Source: CAIQQQ01 sp037445025
Lineage (GTDB): Bacteria; Pseudomonadota; Alphaproteobacteria; Acetobacterales; Acetobacteraceae
Direction: 5' to 3'
Length of the DNA: 64,000 nucleotides
Assembly: GCA_037445025.1 (NCBI GenBank)
Contig: JBBILI010000009.1
Location: 81,578 to 145,577 of the forward strand
The notes under the pieces were generated by a model that saw only the letters and a program-made list of their open reading frames with translations, was not told the DNA's origin and made no database searches. Each line of letters opens with the position of its first letter. The stretch's first letter is position 1. Shown one piece after another: positions 1-8,317 of this stretch. The position numbers and the translations under genes are program-made.

Positions 1-769
1 CGACATAGTCGACCCGGCCGGCCAACGGGTACAGCGTGCCGTCCGGCAGGCGGAGGCGCACCACCACGGCGGAAAACCCGCCTTTGTCGGCATAGCGGTT
101 GCGCAGCTCGATGGCGGCGCGCTCGGCCACCGGGAACAGCACGTACATCGGGTCCTGGCTGACCACGGTGGTCAGCGCGCCGGAGCTAGGGCTCACCACG
201 TTGCCGATCGACACGTTGGAGCGCGCCACCTTGCCGGCGAACGGCGCGCGGATCTCGGTGTAGTCGAGATTGATCTGCGAGGCCTTCAGCTGCGCCTGCG
301 CGGCCAGCAGCTGGGCCGCCTGGCTGGCACGGTTGGCCTCCCCGTCATCGACGGTGGAGCGTTGCCCCGCCGGTGTGTTGAGCAGCGACTGGGCGCGGCC
401 GAGCGTGATGGTGGCGTTGCGCAGCAGCGCCGCGTTCTGCTGCACCGTCGCCTGCTTGGCCTGCAGATCCGCCTCGAACGGCCCGCGCTCCAGCCGGTAC
501 AGCAGCGCGCCCTTGTCCACCTCGCCGCCCTCGGTGAAATCGCGCTCGGCGACGAAGGCCGTCACCCGCGCAACAATGTCCACCTTGTCCACCGCCTGGA
601 TGCGGCCGACATACGAGTCGCTCTCGGTGATGGATTGTTTGGCCACCGTCACCACGCCCACCGCCGGCGGCCCGCCCGGTCCGAACTGCGCCCAGGCCGG
701 CGCCGCGGACAAACTCATGCCAGACAGGCACGCCAGGGCAGCCAGGCCAAGGACGACGCGGTGACGCAT
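1..769 (-). CDS. RND efflux periplasmic adaptor (HlyD/AcrA family), 3' end outside window
   Basis: Periplasmic adaptor that would link an inner-membrane RND pump to an outer-membrane channel. A Sec signal peptide covers residues 1-27 (cleavage after PAWA). A biotinyl/lipoyl-type half follows (YVGRIQAVDKVDIVARV), then an alpha-helical hairpin rich in Gln and Ala, then the second lipoyl half (IRAPFAGKVARSNVSIGNVV) and the start of the beta-barrel domain. The reading frame is open to the window edge, so the C-terminus and any pump gene lie outside. The start at 769 is the first Met and gives a full signal peptide. The gene is divergent from the HMG-CoA-lyase-type gene with a 141 bp gap. The substrate cannot be inferred. 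Confidence 0.9.
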   Translation of the reverse strand, partial: MRHRVVLGLAALACLSGMSLSAAPAWAQFGPGGPPAVGVVTVAKQSITESDSYVGRIQAVDKVDIVARVTAFVAERDFTEGGEVDKGALLYRLERGPFEADLQAKQATVQQNAALLRNATITLGRAQSLLNTPAGQRSTVDDGEANRASQAAQLLAAQAQLKASQINLDYTEIRAPFAGKVARSNVSIGNVVSPSSGALTTVVSQDPMYVLFPVAERAAIELRNRYADKGGFSAVVVRLRLPDGTLYPLAGRVDYV

Positions 770-910
770 GGAGGGACCTCGTTCGTTCGTGCTGCACTGC
801 AACCTGCGGCCCATCTATGCCACACCAGAGCTGCGATGACACCAGTTGCGGCGAAGTGTCGACATTGTCACCCTGGTCATAAGGTGGGGTGGCGAGACAG
901 GGAGGTCAGA

Positions 911-1831
911 ATGGGTGAAGCGGTCACGATATGCGAGGTGGGCCCGCGCGACGGGCTGCAGATGGCGCACGCCATCATGCCGACCGCGCTCAAGACGCGC
1001 TGGATCGCGGCGATCGCGGCGGCGGGGGTGCCCGAGATCGAGGTCGGCAGCTTCGTGCCGGCCCGGCTGATCCCGCAGATGGCCGACACCGCCGAGATCG
1101 TCCGCCGCGCGGTGCTTCTCCCAAATGTGAAGATCATCGCCCTCGCCCCCAATCTGCGCGGCGCCCAGGACGCCTACGCCGCCGGCGCGCATCGCATCAC
1201 CGTTCCCGTCTCCGCCAGCGAAGGCCACAGCCGCGCCAACACCAACCGCGGCTCCATGGAGCAGGTCGCCGTGGTCGCCGGCATCGTCGCCTGGGTGCGC
1301 GCACAGGAGCGCCCCGTGGAGATCGAGGGCGCCATCTCCACCGCCTTCGGCTGCTCCATCGACGGCACCGTGCCCGAGGCGGCCGTGGTGCGGGTGGCCG
1401 CAGGGCTCGCCGCCGCCGGCGTCGACATGATGGCCCTGGCCGACACGGTCGGCTACGCCCATCCCGCGCAGATCCGTGCCATGGTGCGCGCCGTGCGCGC
1501 CGAGGTGGGCCATGTGCTCGACGGGCTGCACCTGCACGACACGATGGGCCTGGGCCTGGCCAACGCGCTGGCGGGTCTCGACGAAGGCATCCGCAATTTC
1601 GACGCCTGCCTCGCCGGCCTCGGCGGCTGCCCGTTCGCGCCCGGCGCCTCGGGCAACATCGTCACCGAGGACCTGGTGTTCATGCTGGAGAGCATGGGCT
1701 TCGCCACCGGCATCGACATCGAGAAGCTGATCAAGGCCCGCGCCCTGCTGCACCAGGGCCTGCCCGGCGAGGCGATGCACGGCCACGTGCCGCAGGCCGG
1801 GCTGCCCAAAACGTTCAAGGCGGCGGCCTAG
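911..1831 (+). CDS. Hydroxymethylglutaryl-CoA lyase-type enzyme (HMGL-like)
   Basis: TIM-barrel lyase of the HMGL family, expected to split a 3-hydroxy-3-methylglutaryl-CoA-like acyl-CoA into acetyl-CoA (or a homologue) and a keto acid. The active-site pieces are present: GPRDGLQ at residues 11-17 (catalytic Arg and Asp), the metal-binding LHLHDT, and the signature GLGGCPFAPGASGN with the catalytic Cys. At 306 aa it has normal length. Start ATG 911 follows a GGGAGGTCAG ribosome site; longer upstream reading frames have no similar support. The stop lies 3 nt before the CoA-transferase start, so the two are probably co-translated. The pairing suggests activation of an organic acid by CoA transfer followed by cleavage, for example in leucine- or itaconate-like catabolism. 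The exact substrate is inference. Confidence 0.9.
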   Translation: MGEAVTICEVGPRDGLQMAHAIMPTALKTRWIAAIAAAGVPEIEVGSFVPARLIPQMADTAEIVRRAVLLPNVKIIALAPNLRGAQDAYAAGAHRITVPVSASEGHSRANTNRGSMEQVAVVAGIVAWVRAQERPVEIEGAISTAFGCSIDGTVPEAAVVRVAAGLAAAGVDMMALADTVGYAHPAQIRAMVRAVRAEVGHVLDGLHLHDTMGLGLANALAGLDEGIRNFDACLAGLGGCPFAPGASGNIVTEDLVFMLESMGFATGIDIEKLIKARALLHQGLPGEAMHGHVPQAGLPKTFKAAA

Positions 1832-1834
1832 CCC

Positions 1835-2998
1835 ATGGCGCCGCTGCTGCTGAAGGGCATCAAGGTCGTCGAGTTCGTCCATATGGTGATGGGCCCGACT
1901 GTGGGGCTGGTGCTGGCCGATCTCGGCGCGGACGTCATCAAGGTGGAGCCGGCGCCGGACGGCGACAACACCCGCAGGCTCGGCGGCTCCGGCAGCGGCT
2001 TCTTCGCCATCATGAACCGCAACAAACGCAGCCTCGCGGTCGATCTGAAATCCACCGAGGGGATGGCGCTGGTGCACAAGGTGCTGGCCGATGCGGACGT
2101 GCTGGTTGAGAATTTCCGACCGGGGGCCATGGACAAGCTCGGCCTCGGCCCGGCCGATCTGGCCACGCTCAACCCAAGGCTGATCTACTGCTCCTGCAAG
2201 GGCTTCCTGCCCGGCCCGTACGACCAGCGGGTGGCGCTCGACGAGGTGGTGCAGATGATGGGCGGCCTCGCCTACATGACCGGCCTGCCCGGCAAACCGA
2301 TGCGCGCGGGCAGCTCGGTGAACGACATCATGGGCGGCATGTTCGCCGCCATCGGCATTCTCGCCGCCCTCCACGAGCGCCACACCACCGGGGTCGGCCG
2401 GCACATCCAGTCCGGCCTGTTCGAGAACAACGTGCTGCTGATGGCCCAGCACATGGCGCAATACGCCGTCACCGGCCGCGAGGCACCGCCGATGAGCGAG
2501 CGCATGGTGGCCTGGCCGGTCTATGACATCTTCGACGTGTCGGACGGCCAGGTGTTCGTCGGCGTGGTGACCGACACGCAATGGCGCGTGTTCTGCGAGG
2601 CGTTCGACCTGCCCGCCCTGCTCGCCAACCCGGACCTCGTCACCCAGGAACAGCGCCGCGCCGCCCGTCCGATGGTGCTGCCGCTGATCGCCGAGGGACT
2701 GGCGCCGCTGACCCGTGCGGACCTGATGGCGCGCCTCGAAACCCTCGGCCTGCCCTTCGCGCCGATCGCCCGCCCGGTGGAGCTGTTCGACGATCCGCAT
2801 CTCAACCAGAGCGGCGGCCTGCTGCCGGTGACGCTGCCCGACGGCACCACCACGAAGCTGCCGAACATCCCGCTCTCCATCGACGGCGAACGCCCCGGCC
2901 TGCGCCGCGATCTGCCGAAGCCGGGCGAGCACACCGCCGAGATCGCCCGCGCGCTCGGCTACTCCGATGCCGAGATCGACGCCCTCGGCCTCACATGA
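1835..2998 (+). CDS. CaiB/BaiF family III CoA-transferase
   Basis: Family III acyl-CoA:carboxylate CoA-transferase of 387 aa. The N-terminal Rossmann half contains the family pattern LADLGADVIKVEP and NRNKRSLAVDLK. The conserved catalytic Asp is at residue 164 in SSVNDIMGGMFA, and the usual VENFRPG motif is present. It starts 3 nt after the HMGL-like gene and forms a two-gene operon with it. A 12-bp perfect hairpin follows the stop. The likely job is to supply or recycle the CoA thioester that the lyase cleaves. Donor and acceptor acids cannot be read from the sequence. Confidence 0.92.
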   Translation: MAPLLLKGIKVVEFVHMVMGPTVGLVLADLGADVIKVEPAPDGDNTRRLGGSGSGFFAIMNRNKRSLAVDLKSTEGMALVHKVLADADVLVENFRPGAMDKLGLGPADLATLNPRLIYCSCKGFLPGPYDQRVALDEVVQMMGGLAYMTGLPGKPMRAGSSVNDIMGGMFAAIGILAALHERHTTGVGRHIQSGLFENNVLLMAQHMAQYAVTGREAPPMSERMVAWPVYDIFDVSDGQVFVGVVTDTQWRVFCEAFDLPALLANPDLVTQEQRRAARPMVLPLIAEGLAPLTRADLMARLETLGLPFAPIARPVELFDDPHLNQSGGLLPVTLPDGTTTKLPNIPLSIDGERPGLRRDLPKPGEHTAEIARALGYSDAEIDALGLT

Positions 2999-3000
2999 CG

Positions 3001-3033
3001 ATGGGGTGCAGTCCGTTTGGAACTGCACCCCAT
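3001..3033. terminator. Hairpin after the CoA-transferase gene
   Basis: ATGGGGTGCAGT and its perfect 12-base reverse complement are separated by 9 bases, starting 3 bases after the CoA-transferase stop. There is no run of T directly after it, so it may be a stability or Rho-linked hairpin rather than a classic intrinsic terminator. Confidence 0.5.
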
Positions 3034-3044
3034 GACCAGGTCAG

Positions 3045-3172
3045 CAAGTCCTTGTTTTCTGAAGAAAAGAAGCAAAAGACTTTCATTCGTTTGAGCGAAC
3101 CTCTCTCCGGAGGTGAGCGTCAGCCGATCAAACGTTTTTTGGTTCTTTTGTTCAAAAAAGAACGTCTTGCCT
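3045..3172 (+). repeat. Paired-palindrome intergenic element, copy 1
   Basis: An AT-rich hairpin with core TTTTCTGAAGAAAAG lies near 3054-3072. A GC-rich middle centred on CTCTCCGGAGG follows, then a second hairpin with arms GTTCTTTT and AAAAAAGAAC near 3141-3163. The copy fills the gap between convergent genes and ends at the stop codon of the fasciclin-domain gene. Confidence 0.85.
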
Positions 3173-3724
3173 TCAATTCGGCAGCAGCACCTTGTCCACC
3201 ACGTGAATGACGCCGTTGGACTGATACACATCGGCGATCGTCACCGTCGCCATGCCGCCCTTCTCATCGGTGATCATCACCGCCTTGCCCATCATCGAAG
3301 CGGTCAGCGTGCCGCCCGAAACGGTCTTCAGCGTGGCCTTGCCATGCCCCGCGGTGATCATCCTGACCAGCGCCGCCGAGTCGATCTTGCCGGCCACCAC
3401 GTGGTAGGTGAGAATTTTCACCAGGGTCGGCTTGTTCTCAGGCTTCAGCAGCGTGTCAACCGTGCCGGCGGGCAGTGCCGCGAAGGCCGCGTTGGTGGGC
3501 GCGAACACGGTGAACGGGCCCTTGCCCTTCAGCGTCTCCACCAGGCCCGCGGCCTTGACGGCGGCGACCAGCGTGGTGTGGTCCTTGGAGTTCACGGCGT
3601 TGTCGATGATGTCCTTGGTCGGATACATCGCAGCCCCGCCCACCATGGGATCGGCGGCGAGAGCAGGCAGCGACAGCAGGGCGATGCAGGCGGCCACGAG
3701 GGCGGCGCGAATGTTGAGGCGCAT
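3173..3724 (-). CDS. Secreted fasciclin (FAS1) domain protein
   Basis: A 183-aa exported protein with one FAS1 domain. A Sec signal peptide covers about residues 1-23 (ends ALAAD). The two FAS1 signatures are visible: GPFTVFAPTNAAFAALPAG near the middle and VIHVVDKVLLP at the C-terminus, with the H-box YHVVAGKI between them. FAS1 proteins act as cell-surface or periplasmic adhesion or stress proteins; the partner is unknown. The start at 3724 gives the full signal peptide; an in-frame extension upstream has no ribosome site. The stop abuts repeat copy 1. Confidence 0.9.
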   Translation of the reverse strand: MRLNIRAALVAACIALLSLPALAADPMVGGAAMYPTKDIIDNAVNSKDHTTLVAAVKAAGLVETLKGKGPFTVFAPTNAAFAALPAGTVDTLLKPENKPTLVKILTYHVVAGKIDSAALVRMITAGHGKATLKTVSGGTLTASMMGKAVMITDEKGGMATVTIADVYQSNGVIHVVDKVLLPN

Positions 3725-3897
3725 GGGATGCGGTCCTTGATTGGGTGTGCCGTGTGGTGCCCCAGCGGGGCTCACATCGGCATTACCCCGCGCGGCCCCA
3801 AACGGATGCAGCACCGCCGATCGGATTTCACCGCACCCGGACTGGCGCCCCTCACGCCACCTGGTGTAACGCCCTCGCCGTGCACGGGAGTACCGCC

Positions 3898-4143
3898 TTG
3901 TCCCTCACCCGCCTGTCAATCCTCGCCCTGGCGATCCTGGTGCCGCTGACCGGCTGCGCCAAAAGCAAATGGGACCGCCCCGGCAGCACCCAGGCCGACT
4001 TCAACCGCGAACTGTCGGACTGCGACGCCACAGCCGACCCCGAAAAGAACACCCCCCAGCCCCCTCCGCTGTTCGGCGCCCTGCGCCCGGTCCTGACCCA
4101 AGCCGAACAATCCTGCCTCCGCCGCCGTGGCTGGGTGCCGTAG
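3898..4143 (+). CDS. Small predicted lipoprotein
   Basis: An 81-aa protein starting with TTG 3898, which has ACGGGAG 7 nt upstream. A hydrophobic signal segment ends in the lipobox LTGC, so lipidation is expected at about residue 19. The mature part is polar and proline-rich with two more Cys, and resembles small outer-membrane-anchored proteins of unknown function. An in-frame GTG at 3880 is an alternative start. It is convergent with the MlrC-like gene; the 130-bp gap holds a GC-rich imperfect inverted repeat near 4158-4178 and nothing else recognisable. Confidence 0.6.
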   Translation: MSLTRLSILALAILVPLTGCAKSKWDRPGSTQADFNRELSDCDATADPEKNTPQPPPLFGALRPVLTQAEQSCLRRRGWVP

Positions 4144-4273
4144 GGGGGGTGAAAAGGCAAGGCGGGGGCGATGCCGCCCCAATCCGGCTCTTTGTTTCAA
4201 CGCGCCATTTCAGGGCACGGTGAACCCACCTAAAGCCAGATTGCTCTGAGGGCCTTGTCTTTCCACCACCCCG

Positions 4274-5848
4274 CTACCCCGGCGGGGCGTCCAGGGTTTC
4301 GGGGCGTTTGGGGTGGAGGGGGGTCCGGCGTTTCTCGTGGCTGTCGCCATCGTCCGGCGGCGCATCGATTCGGACGCCGCGGGGTGTTGCGCGGGTGGCG
4401 AGGCCTGACATGTCGCCGGGCTCGGCGTAGACGGAGACGCGTCGGTTGGCTGGCACGTAATGGAACGGCAGGCGCAGCAGGTCCGGCGCCGCCGGGCCAG
4501 GGCATTCGCACGCCACGGCTTCGGCCCCCAGCTCGGCGAAGGCGGTGCGGGTGGCGTGGGCGCCCTTGACCGCGACCAGTCGGGCCGACCCGGCGGGCAG
4601 GCCGACATCCTCCAGCAGATCCGGGCCGATCGCGGCCGGGCGCTGGGCCATGACGACGATGTCGACCCCGCCGGCGCGCAGCACGGCGCAGCTGCCGTGC
4701 CGGGCGGACTCGACCACGCGGGTGATCGTGGCATCGACCGGCACCGGCTGGCCGTAGAGCAGTGTGGCACGCGCGCCGAGAGTGCGGGTGATGCGCTGGC
4801 CGGTGCCGGCCGCGGCGCAGGCGGCCACGGTGTCAGGGTCGTGCAGCGCCAGATAGGAGACAGGGCCTTCGATGCGCCCCTGCGCCACCGCGGCCAGCAG
4901 GGCGCGCAGCAGCTCGGGCGTGTCCGCCAGGGCGCCGAGCGACGGATCGTCGCTGGGGTCGAGCACCAGGGTGGCGCCTTCTGTGGGCTGCAGCACTTCG
5001 AACAGCGCCTCGGGCGTCGGCAGGCGCGGCACCAAGCGGGTGCGCCAGCGTGCCAGCATCAGCGCCAGCCGTGCCGCCACCTCGCGGGCCACACCGGCAT
5101 CGCGATCCGCCCACACCAGCGCGGAGGGGCCGGCATACGGGCTGTCACCCCAGGCGAAGCCGCCGAACACGCTGGCGTCCAGCACCGGCGGGCCGAGCTT
5201 CTGCAGCGCATCGGACCATAATTCGTTCAGCGCCTCGAACAGGAACGGCTCCGGCATCACCATTGGCACGCGCGCCAGGGCGCCGACGGGCCGGAACTTG
5301 CCGGTCAGGATGCCTTCGAGCAGCGTGAGCGCGCGGCGCGCGGCCTGATCGCCGCCGCCACGCGGCCAGGCGCGATTGGCGCTGGCGCCATCCAGCAGGA
5401 TGGCCGTCTCTTCGGAGAGATTGGCGCGCAGGTCGAAGCTGGCCACCACCGGGGTGTGGCCCACCAGGGCGCGCACCCGGCGCAGAATGGTCACATCGGC
5501 TGACGGATCGCCTTCCGCCTGGCAGGCGCCGTGCAGCGAGAGGTAGATGCCGTCGAACCGGCCGCGGCGCAGCGCGTCCTCGAGATCGGCCATCCAGGAG
5601 CCGAACACCTCTGCCGACAGCGGCCCGCCGGGCGGGGCGGAGGCGCAGCGCAGCATCGTTACCTCCCAGTCCGGCCGCGTCGCCACGAAGCCGCGCACGC
5701 CGGCGATCTCGCTGTCGGGATCCCGCTGGTCCGCCCAGGCGGCGGCCCCGTCGTTCCATTCATGCGCGGTCAGATCCTCGACGCGGGTCCGCCGCGGCGT
5801 GAAGCTGTTCGAGCAGAACCAGAGACGGGCGACCGCCAGTCGCGGCAT
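4274..5848 (-). CDS. Divergent M81 (MlrC-like) family protein, metal ligands apparently missing
   Basis: A 524-aa protein with the MlrC/M81 layout: an N-terminal SNSFTP in place of the usual ETNTFSP, then SLHGACQAEGDPSADV, then ASFDLRANLSE, with the C-terminal MlrC domain from about residue 300. In family members the segment reads DLHANV and is followed about 20 residues later by a YPHxD motif; both carry metal ligands. Here residue 141 is Arg in DLR and the second motif reads WPRGGGD (161-167). The enzyme may therefore be inactive, or may use another mechanism. GAGGAG lies 6-11 nt upstream of the ATG. It is divergent from the branched-chain-type ABC operon, so it might process that importer's substrate. 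Confidence 0.75.
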   Translation of the reverse strand: MPRLAVARLWFCSNSFTPRRTRVEDLTAHEWNDGAAAWADQRDPDSEIAGVRGFVATRPDWEVTMLRCASAPPGGPLSAEVFGSWMADLEDALRRGRFDGIYLSLHGACQAEGDPSADVTILRRVRALVGHTPVVASFDLRANLSEETAILLDGASANRAWPRGGGDQAARRALTLLEGILTGKFRPVGALARVPMVMPEPFLFEALNELWSDALQKLGPPVLDASVFGGFAWGDSPYAGPSALVWADRDAGVAREVAARLALMLARWRTRLVPRLPTPEALFEVLQPTEGATLVLDPSDDPSLGALADTPELLRALLAAVAQGRIEGPVSYLALHDPDTVAACAAAGTGQRITRTLGARATLLYGQPVPVDATITRVVESARHGSCAVLRAGGVDIVVMAQRPAAIGPDLLEDVGLPAGSARLVAVKGAHATRTAFAELGAEAVACECPGPAAPDLLRLPFHYVPANRRVSVYAEPGDMSGLATRATPRGVRIDAPPDDGDSHEKRRTPLHPKRPETLDAPPG

Positions 5849-5861
5849 TGAAACTCCTCAA

Positions 5862-5914
5862 GCGACACAGTGCCGGTCACGGCACGGCTCAGGCGACACA
5901 GGGCCGGTCGCGGC
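5862..5914. repeat. Two 22-bp direct repeats in the 5' leader of the MlrC-like gene
   Basis: GCGACACAGTGCCGGTCACG at 5862 recurs at 5893 with two substitutions across 22 bases. The period is 31 bp, about three helical turns. They lie just upstream of the MlrC-like start, where a regulator could bind or an RNA leader could form. Confidence 0.5.
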
Positions 5915-6014
5915 GCTGCACCCGTCTGAAAAATATGCCACGGTCATCGCCGTCACACACCCTCATAATGCGACCCAAAGGTTCAGAACTGCAATATCAA
6001 CGCAATCCGACCCA

Positions 6015-6038
6015 CCGTGCCGTCCGCAGACGGCACGG
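6015..6038. promoter_or_regulatory. Perfect hairpin upstream of the ABC operon
   Basis: CCGTGCCGTC and its exact reverse complement are separated by CGCA. It lies 182 bp before the solute-binding-protein start in the divergent region. It could be an operator or a leader hairpin; the sequence does not decide. Confidence 0.4.
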
Positions 6039-6219
6039 GGCTCCGTAAATCCGCGACCGCGCCACGATCGCGGCGGCGCGAATCGGCCCCGCCCGATCCG
6101 GCGGCGCCGTCGCACGGAAATCGACGCCGCTGCGTTCCCCCAGGTGACGCGCCCCCTCCTGGCGCGGTAGAGAGGCGGGCGCGCGTGCCCCTTCGTGCCG
6201 ATGGAAAGAGAGACGGATC

Positions 6220-7437
6220 ATGAGCTCCAGCCGCCCCAATGCCGCCATCACCCGCCGCACCGCGCTTGCGGCCGGCGCCGCGATCCTTGCCGCCCCCGGC
6301 GTGCTGCGGGCGGCGCCGCCCGCGATCAAGCTGGGGCTGATCCATCCCGTCACCGGCGCGCTGGCGTTCTCCGGGCTGCAGTGCCGCATCGGCGGTCAGG
6401 CGGCGATCGATGACATCAACAAGGCCGGCGGCATCGCCAGCATGGGTGGCGCCATGATCGAGCCGATGCTGGGCGACGCGCAGGGCAAGCCCGAGATCGC
6501 GGCAAGCCTCGTCGACCAGATGGCCGAGGCGGGCGTTGCCGCCTTCACCGGCTGCTTCGCCTCCAACATCGGCCTCGCCGCCACCCAGCAATCGGCCAAG
6601 TACAACCTGCCGTTCAGCATCGACAGCGGCATCGTCGACAGCCTGACCACGCGCGGCCTGGGCAATGTGTTCCGCTTCTTCCCCAACGCCAGCTCGGTGA
6701 CCAAAGACGCGCTGGTGGCGCTCGACACCATCAACAAGGCGGCCGGCAGCCCTGCCAAGACGGCGGTAATCGTACACGAGGACAGCGAGTTCGGCACCTC
6801 GACCGCCAAGGCCACCGCCGCCGCGCTGCCGGGCATCGGCATCACCGTGAAGTCGCTGATCCCGCACGCCACGCCGACGCGCGACTTCACCAACATCGTC
6901 CTGCGCATCAAGTCGGAGAAGCCTGATCTGGTGATGATCTCCGACTATCAGAACGAATACGTGCTGCTCGCCCGCACGCTGGTGCAGCAGAAGGTCGATC
7001 TGGTCGGCACCTATTCCATCGCCGGTGGCGGCTTCAACCTGAAATTCGCCAAGGAGCTGCCGACCATCGCCGAGGGGATGATGGACTTCAACCACTGGTA
7101 CGCGCCGAAGAACCCGCGCGGCATCGCCTTCCGCAAGCGCATCGAGGCCGCCGGCGCCACCTTCACCTGGGAGGTGCTGTTCGGCTACTTCGCGGTCCAG
7201 CTGCTGGCCGATGCCTGGTCGCGTGCCGGCGGGTCCGGCAAGGAGCAGACCATCGCGGCGCTCAACAGCTCCACCTTCGCCGACCATTGGATGCCGTACG
7301 GCCCCACCAAGTTCACCAACGGCCAGAACAGCGGCGCGCATGCCGTAGCGCTGCAGATCCTGGGCGGGGACATGCACGTGGTGTGGCCGGCAGAGTTCGC
7401 CGACACCAAGGCCGTGTTCCCGCGCGCCAAGATCTGA
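6220..7437 (+). CDS. Branched-chain-type ABC importer, substrate-binding protein
   Basis: A type I periplasmic binding protein (Peripla_BP_6, LivK-like) of 405 aa. The N-terminus carries a twin-arginine-like export signal (TRRTALAAGAAILAAPG, about residues 10-27). The mature protein begins KLGLIHPVTGALAFSG, which is typical of this family. A purine-rich GAAAGAGAGA precedes the ATG. It is the first gene of a five-gene importer operon continuing to 10673. These systems often carry amides, urea, short amino acids or aromatic acids as well as branched-chain amino acids, so the ligand is open. Confidence 0.9.
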   Translation: MSSSRPNAAITRRTALAAGAAILAAPGVLRAAPPAIKLGLIHPVTGALAFSGLQCRIGGQAAIDDINKAGGIASMGGAMIEPMLGDAQGKPEIAASLVDQMAEAGVAAFTGCFASNIGLAATQQSAKYNLPFSIDSGIVDSLTTRGLGNVFRFFPNASSVTKDALVALDTINKAAGSPAKTAVIVHEDSEFGTSTAKATAAALPGIGITVKSLIPHATPTRDFTNIVLRIKSEKPDLVMISDYQNEYVLLARTLVQQKVDLVGTYSIAGGGFNLKFAKELPTIAEGMMDFNHWYAPKNPRGIAFRKRIEAAGATFTWEVLFGYFAVQLLADAWSRAGGSGKEQTIAALNSSTFADHWMPYGPTKFTNGQNSGAHAVALQILGGDMHVVWPAEFADTKAVFPRAKI

Positions 7438-7444
7438 TCACCCC

Positions 7445-8317
7445 TTGCCGAGCTGGGACATCGTCGCGGGCAGCCTGATCGGCGGGCTGCTCACCGGCGG
7501 GGTGTACGCGCTGGTGGCGCTGGGGCTGACGCTGATCTACGGCGTGCTGCATATCGTCAACTTCGCCCATGGCGCGTTGCTGATGGTGGGGATGTACCTC
7601 GCCTGGGTGCTGTTCACCCGCACTGGGCTGGATCCCTACGCCGCCCTGCCGCTGGTGACGGCTGTGATGTTCGGTGTCGGCTGGGTGCTGTATTCCGCCG
7701 TCATCGGCCGTGTGTCGCATGGCGAGGACCGGGCGCTGCTACTGGCCACGCTCGGCGTCTCGGTGGTGGTGGAGAACGGCGCGCTGGTGCTGTTCACGGG
7801 TGACAGCCAGTCGATCGAAACACCGCTGAGCTTTGCCGTGGTGGAGCTGGGGCCGCTGCTGCTGCCGGCGGCCAAGCTGGTGTCCTGCGGCGTCGCGCTG
7901 GTGCTGGCCGGCCTGCTGTGGGCGTTCATGAGCCGCACCCAGACCGGCCGCGCCATCCGCGCCGTGGCGCGCGAGCCGGAAGGCGCGCGCCTTGCCGGCA
8001 TCAGGCCCGCCCGCATGTTCGCGCTGGCCTATGGCATCGGCACGGCGTGCCTGGGGGCCGCCGCCTGCCTGCTGCTGCCGAGCTTCTATGTCTCGCCCAG
8101 CGTGGGTGAGAATTTCGTGCTGATCGCCTTCACCATCGTGGTCCTTGGCGGCATGGGCAGCTTTCCCGGCGCTGTCGTGGGCGGGCTGCTCGTCGGTGTC
8201 GCGGAAAGCCTGGGCGGCCTGTTCCTCGGCGAGAGCCTGGGGCCGATCTCGATCAGCCTCACCTTCATCTGCGTGCTGCTGCTGCGGCCGACCGGGCTGT
8301 TCGGGGCGGCGCGATGA
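7445..8317 (+). CDS. Branched-chain-type ABC importer permease, LivH type
   Basis: A 290-aa inner-membrane permease with about eight hydrophobic segments and the family pattern GVLHIVNFAHGALLMVGMY near the N-terminus. The C-terminus reads VVLGGMGSFPGAVVGG, the coupling region of LivH permeases. Translation most likely starts at TTG 7445, since the homology begins there and no ATG or GTG fits. Its stop overlaps the next start by 4 nt (ATGA). Confidence 0.9.
   Translation: MPSWDIVAGSLIGGLLTGGVYALVALGLTLIYGVLHIVNFAHGALLMVGMYLAWVLFTRTGLDPYAALPLVTAVMFGVGWVLYSAVIGRVSHGEDRALLLATLGVSVVVENGALVLFTGDSQSIETPLSFAVVELGPLLLPAAKLVSCGVALVLAGLLWAFMSRTQTGRAIRAVAREPEGARLAGIRPARMFALAYGIGTACLGAAACLLLPSFYVSPSVGENFVLIAFTIVVLGGMGSFPGAVVGGLLVGVAESLGGLFLGESLGPISISLTFICVLLLRPTGLFGAAR

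Larger units (their letters stand above)
5849..6219. other. Divergent intergenic region of 371 bp
   Basis: This gap between the MlrC-like gene and the ABC operon holds the direct repeats at 5862-5914 and the hairpin at 6015-6038. The stretch 5930-6000 is relatively AT-rich and is the likely site of the promoters, but no convincing -35/-10 pair was found. No small gene is supported. Confidence 0.6.

Noticed and set aside
770..910. Promoter between the efflux adaptor and lyase genes
   Set aside because: Several TTG- and CATA-like pieces exist but none gives a -35/-10 pair with 16-18 bp spacing.
815..3028. 737-codon open frame on the minus strand opposite the lyase and CoA-transferase genes
   Set aside because: It has composition typical of high-GC shadow frames (runs of His, Gly, Ala, Arg) and no recognisable motif, while the plus strand holds two clear enzymes.
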